Shown here: in pieces, positions 1 to 13,389 of the stretch
How positions within the stretch are numbered: position 1 is the first letter of the stretch
Layout of the letters: each line of letters starts with the position of its first letter
NCBI GenBank assembly: GCA_037903475.1
Contig: JBAJFG010000564.1
Span: 1 to 64,000 of the forward strand
Length of the DNA: 64,000 nucleotides
Source of the DNA: Ancylostoma caninum
Taxonomy: Eukaryota; Nematoda; Chromadorea; Rhabditida; Ancylostomatidae
Reading direction: 5' to 3'
Program-made: the position numbers and the translations under genes
Notes under the pieces: model-generated
What the model saw: the letters and a program-made list of their open reading frames with translations, nothing else
The model's database searches: none
Told to the model about the DNA's origin: nothing

Positions 1-700
1 GAAAGGAACAACAGTGACTTCATTATGGTGTGTCTGAAACAATATAGCTGAGCTGGTAAGAGCAGACCAACATCACGATGCTGGTGCAAAAAGCCTTGTT
101 CGAAGTACTAATTCGAGAAAATCTAAGAACGACATTTGTAGCAATACTGGGCTTACTCTGATGTTCATTGACGATACATTTGGCAAGAGAATGTGTTTGA
201 CGATATGATTTACGGGATAAAATTTTGTTTGGCAATATGATTTACGGGAGAATGAGTGAAGAGCCTGTTTGACGATACATTTGGCAAGAGAATCTGTTGA
301 CGATACATTTTACGGGTGTTTGGCGATACATTTGGCAAGAGAATCTGCTGACGATACATTTGACGAGGTTTGTTTGACGATACAAATGGCAAGGTTTGCG
401 TGACGACACATTTTACGGGTGTTCTGATAAGGCGTTCATTTCATTCTTAGCTGGAGACTCAACCATCGGCGGTGTCGATCCGGATAGCTCAGCTGGTAAG
501 GCAGTGGACTCCTAAGATTGATATCATGGTACGATTCCTGATGATATCGAATTTTTGCGCGGTTGATAATCCTCTTGTTTGACGGTACATTTGGCGAGGT
601 TTGCGTGGCGATACATTTGACGGGGTTTGCATGGCGATATATTTTACGGGACTTCTTGTTTGGCAATACATTTGGCGGGCTTTGTTTGCCTAGCTAGATG
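1..700. repeat. Degenerate short tandem repeat (GACGATACATTT family)
   Basis: Variants of TTTGRCGATACATTTKRC recur every 23-28 bases between about 165 and 680, with diverged copies up to 750. Two places carry tRNA-like A boxes (TAGCTGAGCTGG near 46 and TAGCTCAGCTGG at 485-496), and the second is followed by a near B box (GGTACGATTCC, 529-539). No gene is seen. Open frames here simply follow the repeat. Confidence 0.7.
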
Positions 701-1105
701 GCAAGCTCGTTTTCGAGGTTGCCAAACAAACCTCGCCAAATGTATCGTCAATGAGCATCAGAGTAGTGTCTAGCGGTTACGTACAGTGAAGTTTTTTCCC
801 TGGCAGATTGTTTTCCACTGACAGGCGGTGTTCTGATAGGGATAGGTCTAGGAAGTGAGGATAATGAGGAATATACTTTCCAGCTAGACCTTTTCAGAAA
901 ATTGTACCTAAGAACCGGGGAGGGGGAGGGGTTGCATTTCCCTGAAAAATTTGGGTCTGTGGTAAAATGTCCAGTGCGAGGCCCGTAGTAAAATGTCCAG
1001 TGCGATCATCGCACATCACCTTAAGGGTGATGATCGTACTTCGCGTTGGAGGGGAATACGCCACAGTGAATCGGACGGGCCGTACATGAAAAGTGATCAA
1101 ATGTA

Positions 1106-1261
1106 CAGAGAACTCCAAACGTACGTAGACAAGAGTCGAGACCGCAGCGCGGCTCTTTTGGGCAGAGTCACGGGAGCTCAGCATAGTGTGCGCCTGCGTC
1201 TCTGCCTAAGAGAGCCGCGCCGCGGTCTCGAGTCTTGTCTACGTACGTTTGGAGTTTCCTA
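1106..1261. mobile_element. TA-flanked inverted-repeat element, family 1, copy 1
   Basis: The arms start CAGAGAACTCCAAACGTACG and end with its near complement GTACGTTTGGAGTTTCC; both sides are flanked by TA. Almost the whole 156 bp can fold. A second copy is at 49016-49171 and a relative at 55449-55646. The TA flanks suggest mobilisation by a Tc1/mariner-type transposase. Confidence 0.75.
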
Positions 1262-4200
1262 TACGTGTTTCACTTATTCCCACATCACTTCCGCGACACT
1301 TTTAACGTGTGAGACAGTTACGAACCATTGCGACTAACAAGCTAGAACGAGAACGACTTGTCTGAAGCACCAGAAGCACCTCTATGCTTCTGATAAGTCG
1401 TGCACGTTCGATCTTGTTCTGTGTGTCGGGCGAAAATCAACATGCCTGAGTCCGTAGGCTCAGATGCATTCTGTGACCTGATCATACATACCTTCACACC
1501 ATCACCATACTCCGAGTGAGATGCTCTGAGTACTCCAATGGCGATCATCGCCCTGCAGGGCAATGAGATCAGCGCCCCGCACATACTTGCTCACAATACC
1601 GCCATGATGATGATCTTCCATTCCTTAGTGTTGGAAGGTCGCCGCGCGTGCGATCATCCCTTCAAATGTGGCGACGAGTTGTGCAGGCAGCTGATCTCAC
1701 CGCCACGACACGTCCTTGGACTCCAGTCATATTGGAGTAGAATAATTAATTAATCGGAGTCTAAAGGAGTAATCGTTCACTACGAGGGTGGGTTGAAAAG
1801 TTTCCGGAATGACCACCAAAGAAACAGTGTTTTCCATTTATTTCTATGCCATTGTATAGAGAAATCCTCCTTATGAATTGATTATAAACATCAACTCGAT
1901 CTGCCAAAGAGCCTGGTTTTGGCAGGTCCTTCTAGTGAGCCAACTTTGATTAATCTCAGTTAGAGATGAGTACGAAGTTCGAGCGGTCAACAAATCTCTC
2001 CAAATAAAGAGGAAGATCTCACGTATACGAAATATCTGCGATGTACTGACTTTGGAGACCCATAGCCCACATTTCCCACCCATAGCTTCCTAGCTTGGAT
2101 AAGCGAGGATTGCTGCACACAGGCAAACCGTTGATCATGCGCAGGATGTCGGAAAAAAGATACTACACCAGAAAATGTGGAATAATTCCTCTATATGGAT
2201 TTCGCAGACAAGCGGATGATTGTGCACAGAATTGAGGAGTTTTTCAGTGTCCTTCAAGAGCGGACATTTCATATTTGCAGAATGAATTAATTCCAAAAAA
2301 TCTTTCTGAAAGATGCGTGCCACATTCGCTCAATTCCGAAATTCCGGACAAGAGCACGTTCTAAGGTGGACCACAGCATAAAGTTTTAAATTGGTCGTTT
2401 GGAAAAGAAAGGGTTTGAAGCCCGAAACTTTCACTGGAAATGCAGCTTAGGTTCAGCACTATAGTATGCCTACAGAAATATAGTAAAAACACTGGTTCAG
2501 ATCCTAAAAGTTGGTTCCAAAAAGGGAAAGACCTGTCAATGAGGAGGAAAAGTACCGGTATTTGTTTTTGCACTGTCAGAGTCAATCCACTAACTGTCAG
2601 AAAAAGGGTAACTACTAGAGTTGGATGTTTATATCAATCGAATGTAAGTTTTGAAACCTAAAATTTAAGTAGGTTTATCTCGAAAACATATGCATATATT
2701 AAACTTTACTTAATAAACACAATTCAGTAGGTTTCCTTCACCTTACTGATGAGTAAATCTACATGCTTTTATGTTTAGTTTTCGTATAAGGTTCATGCAC
2801 GAAATGGAAACTGAACAGACCACAAACTTTCAGTATAACTTTACAATTTAATGGTGAATAGTTTTGGAAAGCGAAGGAATGTCAATTCACTGAAATTACG
2901 CGGGTGGGGGGGGGGGGGGGGGGAGAAAAAGCGCCGTCTCTCCGCAACGTTCGCAACGGCCGCACATTCGAATACCAACGCTGGCCACAAAAGTGAAAAA
3001 ATAAAAATGAAATATCTCCCTCATCGACTGATTCTTCAGCACTTTCTTGCTAACGCCTCCGTGTTTCCTCAAAGCTCAGAGCCTTCAGAAAGAAATTCGG
3101 ATCGAATGACCAATTATTCGTGGCCGTATGGGGTTGTTCTGAGTAACTCGAAGAAATCCTTCCCAGGGAAAGAATTAAAAGCAGAAAAGAGGTGGAACCA
3201 AGGGTGCTGAGCTTCGACAGAATTGGGCTAAAAAATAACCCAATAAATGGACCTGAGTGGTTTCGCTTTCATTGTCGTTCCAAAAACATTTCAAGCCGCC
3301 CTCGAAGATCACTCCTTTGGTGAAAACATGTGAATTTTGGAAGAATCTTTGCTACCACGGTGGTTTCTTTGACAGAGTTCAGGCCCTAGAATTGCGTAAA
3401 AAGTCATTTATAAAGCTGGCTAATAGCAATGCCTCCTTGATTTCCCGTGAAGGGACACAAATTCCCTTAACAAGGAGATTCGATGACTATTCACTCGAGC
3501 CATTCGAAATCTGTGATCTGCAGCCGTCTGACTGCTGCATGACGTCATCCGGCTAGGCAAACGAAAGGTGTGATTGAATTGGGAAAAACGCGTAAAGCAA
3601 ACAACGACTCTGTGCATGTGTCTCTCGACCTTGTACCGCAACGATTCAGGAAGTATCGTCGCTTCGGTAAAAACATACATTGTACACACATTTGTGAGTA
3701 GTCTTAAGTATAAAGTCAGAATAATATATCCGCATAAATCAATATTTCGATTTGACAAATTAAGCTGGAAGGATTTGAAGAAAATGTGGATGCGATGAGC
3801 AAAGTGATATCAAAAATTTTCCATCAATGCAGACGGTAGTAACAGTGATCATCGGCAGAGAGGAAATAATTGGAGTGGCTTGGCACTTTCTGGATTCATC
3901 CCGATTGTACTAGCGAAGTGGTCCTTAACCTAATAGCTATTGATTCAGAACCCATCCTAGGTGCTGCTGCTGATAAGGTATGACGAGTACATTTCGATTT
4001 TGAATACTGCACAGCACAGCAGGGCCCCAAATACATCATTGAAAAGATAGTCTCATGTTAGTATGACTGTATGATTACGTTTTAATAGTAGGTGGGTAAA
4101 GGCAACTTCGGTGAGTTGATGATTGCCAGCTAAAGCGTAATTTTGGGTACGTTTACACTATTGCTATATGTATTCTCTTCTCTGTAGTCATACATTCGGA

Positions 4201-5220
4201 CTGTTTGCCTCCGATTTAGCCACTTTACCCACAAGGTGATATTTCATCATCTCCCCCCCCCCCCCCCCCTCCCTCCCCCTACAAAAGATCTCCTTCTCCC
4301 AGCGCAAAAGGTATATGTACATGACGAAAAAATGCATAAAACTCGTTTTGTTACCATATACACCGTGGTGCTTATGGGCTGTTTTAATTGATCGGTGTGT
4401 TTTTGAGATGGGATTGACATAGTTGTGAACCGGTAGACAGGATTAAGCACCGGCAGGTAGGTGATTGTACATAGAAGTGACCGGTTCCGGCCACACTGAC
4501 GCTGAGCGGCGTGGACTTGTGGCGTCGCACGCTAGCTCACGGGCGCGAACCTATGGAAATTGGAAAATTGGATCGCTTAGAAATCTTTGGATAAATAGTG
4601 AGAGATTAACTGGTCCTCGTATCTTTACAGCGGCTACTCCTTGCGGCTACTTTGGGCGTAGGAGTTGGGTAACCCTAGTGCAAACCCTTGTAGTTATTGG
4701 ACCAGCGCCATTCAGCAGCGCTATTACAAGTTCAACCAGTTGAAAATGTTAATGTACTTAATCGTTATTGAATGATGAGCGCAGCTTCACTTGTCAACAC
4801 GATTATCGTCAGTTCCTGGTTGAAACTGTGAAAAATCTCCGCATACCCGTGCGAAAAGTCCGTATACGCCGGACTTTGGACATGATTCACTGAAAATTTG
4901 TAATTTGTTGTGAAGATGTTTAATCTCTTTCACCGCTACGGATTGTAAAATACATTTTTCTCTTGTACAAGCACGTTGTATCCAGGAAATTTGGCTACCT
5001 GTCGAATGAGAGCGACCATATGTGACTGAAGCCCCACCCACAATCCTCCAAGTTTTTTTTCGGATTTTGGCAGTAATGGCTCTACACTAAAACTATTTTG
5101 GAAGATAATGCAAAGACGAAAACACTTGCAATTTCATGCGCACTTGTATGAAAATCTTGTCACAACCCCACCCAAGAATCAATCAATTTTGATCTACCTG
5201 TTCGACAACTCTCACTTTAT

Positions 5221-5312
5221 GAAATTCACGCCCATATCGCAATCGTCACTAATTCGAAAAAACTTATTGAAATTTTCGAATTAGTGACGATTGCGATATG
5301 GGCGTGAATTTC
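5221..5312. repeat. Perfect 40-bp inverted repeat (hairpin)
   Basis: Arms 5221-5260 and 5273-5312 are exact reverse complements with a 12-base loop. It is either a minimal foldback element or a cruciform-forming site. Confidence 0.8.
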
Positions 5313-6608
5313 TAAAATATTGATATTTCACGTAAAAAATTCAGGATGGAGGCGGGTTAAAAAAGTTCTTTGGGTATACATATGCTTTGTGGGATTAGTT
5401 TACGCGTTATAACATGCAACCCCCGAGTAAATTATCGAAATGTATTTGTATTGTATTTGTATTTTGACATCTTGAGATAAAGAGATCTCATTAGACGTTA
5501 ATTTTGTCACTTCTTCTATAAGGCCTTCTAAGGCCCTACAGTTCTCATTCAGGTGCCTAAAGGCCTAAGTCACGTATGATTGAAATGTACTATTTTTGTG
5601 TTGTACTCACCACCTCGTGATTTCCGCGTTCTTCAAAGTTCAGAAATAATTTTTTTTGGCTGCTATACTATTTGTACCGTGTTGTGACTATCACCGATAC
5701 GCGCAGTACCCGTATTTGTAACCCATTTTTGGCAATTTTTCCACCCAGCAAAAAAATATCCTGGTTATTCAGTGAACGGTGTCATATCAGTATTTTAGTA
5801 TTTTCACTAAGCTCAGGATGGCTGCCATTTAAAGGACAACATCACAATTTACCAGCACAGCCCGCTCGCAGCTCAATTGCAGCTGATGGCCTGCGGCCGC
5901 GAATCGTACAAATATGGCGAAATTTCCGTTGTGCGGGCCGCATGACCGTAGCGACGTCATCATTCACGGAATTTTTTATTGCAAATACGAGATATGATGC
6001 ACAAACAAGGACTGCCTGGTACAGGCGAAAGGGCACGCGCGTGCGAGCGTCGCCTGCCGGCTGGCCGGACGACGGCCTCGTAACGAAAACGCATGGTTTG
6101 AAAGCGGATGTGTGCGAGGAGAAATCAGCTGTCGGAGAAGAAATGAATGAAAAAGGAAATGTATACCAATATGGGATAAGGGATACGGGAAAAGGTAGAT
6201 GGATAGGCTGAAGGGTTCACCCCAGTGAAAGTCTACGATCTATAAGTCATTCCAATGCTTTTGGCTGTTGAATTGACGAGAATTTGCGCAAAGGGCAGAT
6301 TCATTATGGACCGGATCTACTACTCCAGTGCAATCCTTTCCAGAATTGCAAGCTTTCGAGAATCTGGGCGGATTAAGGAAACCATTTTGGTCTTTGACTT
6401 TATTAGGGATATACATACGAAACGGAAGTTGGACCTCTTACTTTGTTTTTTTTTTCTTGCAAGATGATAAATTACGATTTATTGATCAGTTATCTAGCTA
6501 TTTATTTGTTTATGGGCAAGCCAACGCTGCTGAGAACTTTTCTACTCATGAGTCTTTTATCACTGCGACCGATATCACCCACTGCTCAGCTCTTGGGGTC
6601 GCATGCCA

Positions 6609-6710
6609 TGCATCACTGAGATCACCCAGGGTAAACGGATTGACACCTCACAATCTTCTCGTCGTTAACATGCTGTCAGTGTGTTTACCCTGGGTGATGC
6701 CAGTGATGCA
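6609..6710. repeat. 28-bp inverted repeat with CACCCAGGGTAAAC
   Basis: Arms 6609-6636 and 6683-6710 match at 26 of 28 positions. Related CCCTGGGTAA motifs occur at 9990-10015. Confidence 0.7.
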
Positions 6711-7320
6711 TCCAGGCTTTTCGATCAGAGATGTGAAATCTAAAAATTTTCCACTAGAATCGCTTTCACTGTCATTTATTGCTACTTTAAACAAGTGAAA
6801 GTAGTCCTCTATTTGTCACTCCGCCCATTTGGCAGAGTCGTCCGGTCCGTGTCAAGTGTTCCGCCGTTTTTTCGCAACCAACTAACCATGCGATGATGTT
6901 TGCTTGCGGGACGGCGAGAGTCCACCGGCGGCGGCAACATTCCACGGTCAGCTGCGGGCCCCGCCCCGCCCGAGGTTCACACCCGGCTGTTCCTCGTCGT
7001 GCCGCCGTCACTGTGCTAATTCACGGCTTCAATCTGTGCCAGCACTATCGAGATCAATCGATAACCCATCTGAATTTGAACGGATGCTGCTGTGGAGCCG
7101 AGAGGGCGACTAAGCTGTCAGGTGATTTTGTGCTGCTGCAGTTGCAACGAGGTGTCGGCTGAGCGTCGCCACCTCGACCTACCCGCCCGCCCGCCGCCGG
7201 ACGCCCGTCGTCGTTAGAAAACAGAGGTCAGAAAACTGAAACGTCGGCGACTCGTTCGGTGCAGCTTTCACTTCACGGTCGTCTCGTGTTGCGTTCCAAA
7301 TTTCATTTTCATCTGCGTGG

Positions 7321-10300
7321 ATGGACAACGGAGCCGCCGCCGCCGACAACTGCTCCAGTGCCTCCGCCACCACCGTCGCCACCACTGTCGCCACCGTCAC
7401 TACCTCCGCTCCACCGGACCATGATCAGGAACGCCGCAAGAAGAAGCCGTACAAAGAGTTGACGCTACAGGAGAAGGTGCAGCTGATACGGCTTGCCGAG
7501 GAGAACTCAGGGATGAGCCAAGCGGCGATCGCCGAGCGGTACACAATAGCAAAGAGCAACGTGTGCCGCATCCTGCAGCGCAAGAAGGAGTACCTGTTGG
7601 CGTACGAGTCCGCAGGCTACGCGGGCTCAAGGAAGCGGAAATTGAAGGCGACGGCCGCGGAGCTCACAGTGGCCCCTGTCGACTCGAGGCAAATGGGCTT
7701 GCTTGTTCCGGCAAATGCTGAGGATGACGGTAGGAGCCTTTTTGTATTCCTGGCACCATCTTTTCTGGTACTCCTCTTCGCTGTACTTCTTTTCCTTTTC
7801 CTTCTTCCGTTTTCCTTTCCTTCCAGACAAGCCTTTCTTTTTCCAAGGATCACATTCTAGCAATTTTTCTGTGTAGAATATGAATTTCTATATAGTAGCA
7901 AGCATTTTCAAGGCTACACCTGCCCAGTTAGAGCTCCTTCCCCCCGCGTTGCCATATGTTCATTGAGCATATTAATTTTGATGCGATTTTTCTGCTAATT
8001 TTCATTGAAGAATTCTCCTGATTTTCACAAAATCTTGCAGGATTCGGCATTCTAGGAATGATTTTTGGAACAATCTTCGGGATAAAAGTGTCATCAATTT
8101 TTGTTCCACACAACATGGCATGGATATCCTTTTCACCTAAACGACCTCATTTTCTGTTTTTTCTTACTTGAAAAAAAAAAATAAAAAATAGCAGGTACAG
8201 TCAACCGCTTGCTATTGTTGTAAGGAATCACGCTATAGTAGATAGTCTTAGTACTCTTGCCTGTAACTGCTGAAGAAAATAGCGTTAGTGCCTCTCTTAG
8301 CTCAGTCTCAGGCTTATCCAGCCAAGTCTCGTCTTGGAAGGGAAAAAGAGGAATTTTTACCCAAAAAAAAAGTAAAATATCGAAACTCAGCTGTTACATT
8401 TTGTAGAGACAGTAAATTTCTTGCCAATGGTATAAATCTCGAAACTATGGTAGTATTTTTTCTGTTTTTCAAAATATCTCAGAATTCTAAAAAAATTTTC
8501 ATAGTATAACTTATACCTGCCTCAATCTGCTTCAATATTTTTATATATCCGACTATTTGGATAATTCACAGCACAGGGATTTTGCTTACTTGCGTTGTCC
8601 TGAATGATTCTTACTCACATACATTACTTCAATTTAAATCTGCACTGTTTATCAAGAAGGGACTTTATCCTCCTGAGCTAGGCCTGTATTTTTTCACTAG
8701 TATCCTATGTCTCAACATCTAGCTCTGGATTTTCCTAGATTTTTATTTTATCTGTACCCCGATCAGGTGCAGCAACACAACAATCTACATGAAGAGTGCA
8801 TTTGGGGAAATACTAGTCTTCTAATCCCTGGAACTGATTAGTTGAGACTCTTCCGATTTTTCCCATTCCTCGCGCCATAGGGCGCCGCACCGAAGCCGGC
8901 AGCCGCCCGCAGAGCCGCTTGGCGCCGCGCTTTTTTGGCACGTCTTCCTTGCACTGCTCGGCGATTTCTCGGCGAGCGCTCGTTGCTTCCGTTTTCACCG
9001 CTGTCGATCGGTGTCAATACGCTTTTGTAGAGAGTTCAAAAAAGCGACGACGACGCGCGCCAGAGAGAGTTCATACTGCGCCAGGTGGTTTGTGTACGTA
9101 GTTCGACGTAAGCAAACACACACTGATGACCATTCGGAGTTTCCTTACGAGTTTTTCCGCGTTTTTTTTTCTTCGGCGCGTTTGAGGAATATAGAAGAAA
9201 ATAATAATAAGAAAGAGAAATAATTTCTGCTTCCTTGTGTCTCTAGGTTCCCACTTGTGGTCCCCATGGAGGTGACACCGCCTGTGATAACCATCCAATT
9301 CTTGGCTCGGCATTTTTTTTCAGAAGTGAAATGGTAATTCAAAAATAATGTCAAGGATTTTTCGGCTCTGAGTCGTAGGCATTGCAGTGAAAATTTTGCG
9401 ACGTGACACCCTTTCTTTATTGAAAAGATGAGGGTTTCGTAAAATTGATGTAAAAGATATTTTTGAGATTAAATTTGGGAAAATTCAGAACAAATAGTTT
9501 TTTTTCGTAATACAAACAGTGCCAGAGGATTAGGGGAAGGAAATAGGTCATCACTTGAAATCTCACGTGACCAACATTGAAGGATTTTACATTATTCTCC
9601 TTTTTTTTCAAACAAAAACTACTTCCGGCTGATATCCAGTGGAAAAGGTGAACCGTTATGCTCACACGTCCTTCGTCTGCATTTGTTAAAACTAAATTTC
9701 CCCGCAGTGGGTCGGAATGTTGACCATGGGTCACCTTTTTAATCGCCAGCAATAACCCTACTGGTGTTAGGGCGATAGGCTGCACTACTTTGGAATGAAA
9801 GACTACCTGCTGTTCTGCTTCAATGTCTTTAGAGTGAGCGCTAATTTTCTGGACCTTTTTGTGGCATCGTGAAACTGTAAAACCACCCATGGGTCGACAG
9901 CCTTGGGCCGGATGCCTTACTGAGACTACCTAGGTTAGGCGGGTTAACGCCTTTGTTAACCGATGGTAATACTAAGGGTTTTAACACGCTTACCCTGGGT
10001 AACCTAAATGATGCATGTCGGCTCTAAGTAGCTTTTTTTAATGAACCTCAGCTCCATTCCTCGCATCATTGCGAATCTTCGTGAATGATCCCGGTGTTCT
10101 CGACTGTGCTGATTCTTCCAGGGGAAAGTACAGGGCAACCTGCGCAATGCAGATTTGAATAGCTCTGTCTGTTACCCAGGTTTTTACCACATCTCGTATC
10201 AGGCTTGATATATCCCTGTTTTCTTGAAAAATCATAGAAGATCGTTATAAATCGACCCAATTTCGTTGGCGCAGCTCAACCGGACGAGGCAGAAGCGTCA

Positions 10301-13300
10301 TCCCTAATTTTCTGGACACGGTACGGCTGCGGTGATATCGTCGTGGTCGCACAGCTACAATGTGCTTTGTTAGTATGTGCGTGTGTGCCGGTGGTTTATT
10401 TTCGATTTTCAGCCAGTGCGCGCCTTCTTCGTCGCTTTTTGCCCCCGTACGACTTGACCCGTACTTTTTCCGGTTCCATGTCCCGATTTGATGCATGCAT
10501 CTCCTTCAATAAGGCGATTTCACTGTGTTGCAGCAGCAGCAGAGATCTCTTACGTTCACATCTGCACACCAGGCTGCACTTTACGCGGAGAAATACTGCA
10601 AGAGGGGGGGGGGGTAGCGCGCTCTAAAGCATTACATTTGAGAAGATCTTTCAACTTCGAAGTAATCAGCTGATCTCGCTGGGTTTCTCTGTATTCGTTA
10701 TCGTTTCTCACGCTGCTATGACCGAGTTCCCGGCGGAAATTACGATTTCGCTTGAGTTCGATACTCAGTGAAGGTCGCAAAGTGGCGGAGTCTAAAATTG
10801 GATAATTGAACCGCTGAAGATATTCATGGTTGGAACGGCAGTGAACCCTTTTGAGCTCAATGAAACTGCAGTTATTTGTGATGCCATCATTTACATGGCG
10901 GAATTGTCAGGATTTTTGCAGCGAAGAATCGTTAGAGTCGTTTAGTGGGCGGACCCTATCCAAACCATGATTGGTTTTCTTCAAGATTGTTGCTGTAGAA
11001 GGTCATCTGCGGAAAAATATGAGGATCCGGGTAATTCCAAGCAAGAAACGCGGGTAATTGGGTAACAAATTGTAGTTTTAGTTGTTGCAGGTGAATAAAT
11101 AAAATAAATCGAAAATTCGTTGGCTTATGAGAATCCTATTTATTTTTTGCCATTTTTTTCGTTTATCTATTCAAGTATCTACTCGATTCCTCTTATTTGG
11201 TAAGGTGCACATTCACTGAGGGCGAATAGAATATTTGCATTTGACTACTTTACAAAATGAGTCTTAGTATTTCTTTTTCCAATTTGAAAAAAAAGCCTCC
11301 AACTCTTTTTGAGATTCCCAGAGATTTAAATTTTTCAGTCCCGCATTTGATTGTGAAATTTCTAGGCAATTTCCACGTAAAAACCCAAACGATACCATAG
11401 TTCTTCCTAAGACCTAAATCATTTACATCCTGTAGACCAAGAAGATCTTTCTATTTTAGGCAATGAAACGTTGCGAGCGCATATGTACAAGCAGCATCAG
11501 ATCTCCCGGATGTTCATGTGCCGCTGCTGTAACTGGGCGTTTCCCGACAAAACCAGCTTGCACATGCATATCCAGGTATTTAACCGCAGACGTTGACGCT
11601 TATCCCGGGGATAATCCGTACTTGACACACCTGTGCTCTCATATTATAGCATTGTTCAGGCTAGAGAAGAAGGGAAGACGATAACGGTGCCGGTGATTGG
11701 CAAGGGACTCGCTCCAGACGGTCTCGATTCCCCCTACTCCACGATGCATCCGATCAATAATAACACATTGCCGCAAATGCAAAATGCTGGAGGTGAGTGG
11801 TGGATCGTACTCGTGGGCGGAGCACGCAGCTGACATCATCTTTTAAGTACTCACTCCAACGCCCGGGCTGCCGTTCTTCTCCAGCGTCCCACCCCCTCCA
11901 CCGTCGCTGCCATCGTCCGCCGAGGACATGAGCCGTCTGCGTGATCGGCTCGTGTTGAACTCGCTGATGACGCAGCCAGGGTTCGGATTGGCCGCTGCTT
12001 GGCTGAACAACCTGCCGAAACCCATTCCGAGTAAGTCATGGGTAACTCGTCCATGGATCAGCAGGAGTGCAATGTGTGGTTTAGCAACCAAACCGATGGT
12101 GGACTTGGTCAAGGGAGACACTCGAGAAGAGGATGAGTGCGAAGTGAATGTCGATAACGACTCACACACTGATGACGACAAGGTTGTTGACCGGAATTAT
12201 CGGCTAGCTTTCTTGGGCGGGTGGCCTGACTGGTCGAACTCTTCCACTTTTTTGTCCAATCAGAGATTACTTTATTTCCTATTCCAGCTCAATGTCTCCA
12301 GTAGTGAGTCGGATGAGGGTAAATCCTTGGTGATCAAGCGAACGGAAAGGTAATTTTTTAGCTAGTTACCTCAATAGTGTAGCAAATCCACTTTTGTCAC
12401 TTGCAGTCCATGCGAAAACGGTTCCGCGACGAGCTCGGACGGCACGTCAAGCTCCGCCCACTCTCCAGTGAACCTCTTCAAGAAGGGCGACACACCGAGC
12501 GCTTTCCACCATCTCGTAAGCTGAGCTCAAGCGATTTCTCATTGCAACTATTGTCTCATGAAAATCGATTATCGATTCTCCCAGAATGTTGACTCACGCT
12601 TCGTCGTCTCACCGTCGCATGTTTCACCGTCAGAAACACACTCCTCAGCAAGTCCAAACGGTTGCTACGATTGTGCAGTGTACAAAACCAAACTGACAAT
12701 GGCCGACAACAAATGTCGATACTTGGAAAGTCGAGGGAACACGCTGCAGGTGTGCCTTGTTCGAGTTTTCCGGTTTTTGGACGAGTTTGCATAAGCAGCA
12801 TAGCAGCGCCTGCAAAGCACTCTTCAAAGCACCTACTCCATCGATAAACAAAAAGCTTCTGAAAAAATTGTAAGTAAAGTTGACTGCGACTGTGACAAGG
12901 TCCGCAGAGGACGGGGCTGGTCGGAGCTTCCCCTTTTGTTTGCAACCTATAACTTCATGTTTATTTGTGGAAAACTTTGTTCTAGTTTTAAGACAGGGCC
13001 TCTGCTTTTTTTTTTGGAAGAGAAACCTTCAATAGTTAAGAGTTAAATTTGAGATTCTACGTGGTGGGCAGGCCTATCCGCACTGATCCTATGTTTTCAG
13101 ACTGAAGCCGTCCGTGCACAAGCGCAGATCTCGTCCGCAGAAGCTGCTCTGCGCGCATTGGAGGCGGAGACTCGTGCGCTACGGGAACAGACTGAGATGC
13201 TCCATCGACGACTTCTCGACTGTCAGGTGCGGTGGTCAGAGCGCAGATGAGCAGAGATGTGAGGGACGCAGAGTATCCGTGAATTTTCAGGAGCAAGCGG

Positions 13301-13389
13301 TCCGATTCATGCAATGTGACCGAGTGTCGAATCCACAGGCAGTCGCACTGTTCATGAATCATCTCATTCAGTCGACGATCATTCGCTAG
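7321..13389 (+). CDS. HTH (psq/CENP-B type), zinc-finger-like and coiled-coil DNA-binding protein, 499 aa
   Basis: Ten exons join in frame: 7321-7729, 11460-11575, 11660-11792, 11848-12030, 12085-12182, 12288-12349, 12407-12515, 12585-12749, 13101-13226, 13291-13389. They total 1500 nt, ending in TAG. After an Ala/Thr-rich start and a basic patch (RRKKK, 39-43), residues 45-95 form a helix-turn-helix of the psq/CENP-B/pogo class (motifs EKVQLI, SQAAIAERY, KSNVCRILQRK). Residues 155-173 look like a C2H2 finger (C157, C160, F164, L170, H173), but I do not see a convincing last histidine. A Pro-rich and acidic middle follows. Residues about 400-470 form a coiled coil with leucine heptads. It is probably a nuclear transcription regulator; I do not recognise the orthologue. 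Intron 1 is 3.7 kb. The intron at 12183-12287 is a multiple of three, stop-free and has a weak donor (GTTGTT), so it may be retained. The start is the first ATG after an in-frame TGA at 7237. Confidence 0.85.
7730..11459 (+). other. Large first intron of the HTH/zinc-finger gene
   Basis: The donor after GATGACG and the acceptor TTTTAG complete a Gly codon across 3.7 kb. The intron is mostly AT-rich unique-looking sequence. It contains a GC-rich island at 8870-9080, a short repeat with CCCTGGGTAA motifs at 9920-10015 related to the hairpin at 6.6 kb, and a run of eleven G at 10604-10614. A 157-codon open frame on the minus strand (9417-9890) has no recognisable domain. No other gene is supported. 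Confidence 0.6.

Larger units (their letters stand above)
1262..7236. other. No gene seen
   Basis: Apart from the hairpins listed, a run of 18 G (2906-2923) and one of 17 C (4253-4269), this stretch holds unique-looking AT-rich sequence. The longest open frame (5672-6211, 179 codons) covers a GC-rich patch and shows no domain or splice pattern. The last few hundred bases are GC-rich and probably hold the promoter and 5'UTR of the gene at 7321. Confidence 0.5.

Noticed and set aside
485..545. Possible tRNA gene
   Set aside because: The A box is good but the B box is imperfect and the cloverleaf does not close by eye; it lies in a satellite.
1795..2100. Possible mariner end (GGTTGAAAAGTTTCCGG)
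   Set aside because: The start resembles a mariner tip, but I found no matching inverted end and no transposase motifs in the adjoining frames.
5672..6211. 179-codon open frame on the plus strand
   Set aside because: No domain, no codon or splice pattern like the confirmed genes, and it covers a GC-rich patch that is more likely regulatory.
9417..9890. 157-codon open frame on the minus strand in the large intron
   Set aside because: The C-terminal half is low-complexity and AT-driven; no recognised domain or splice signals. A decayed repeat is possible.
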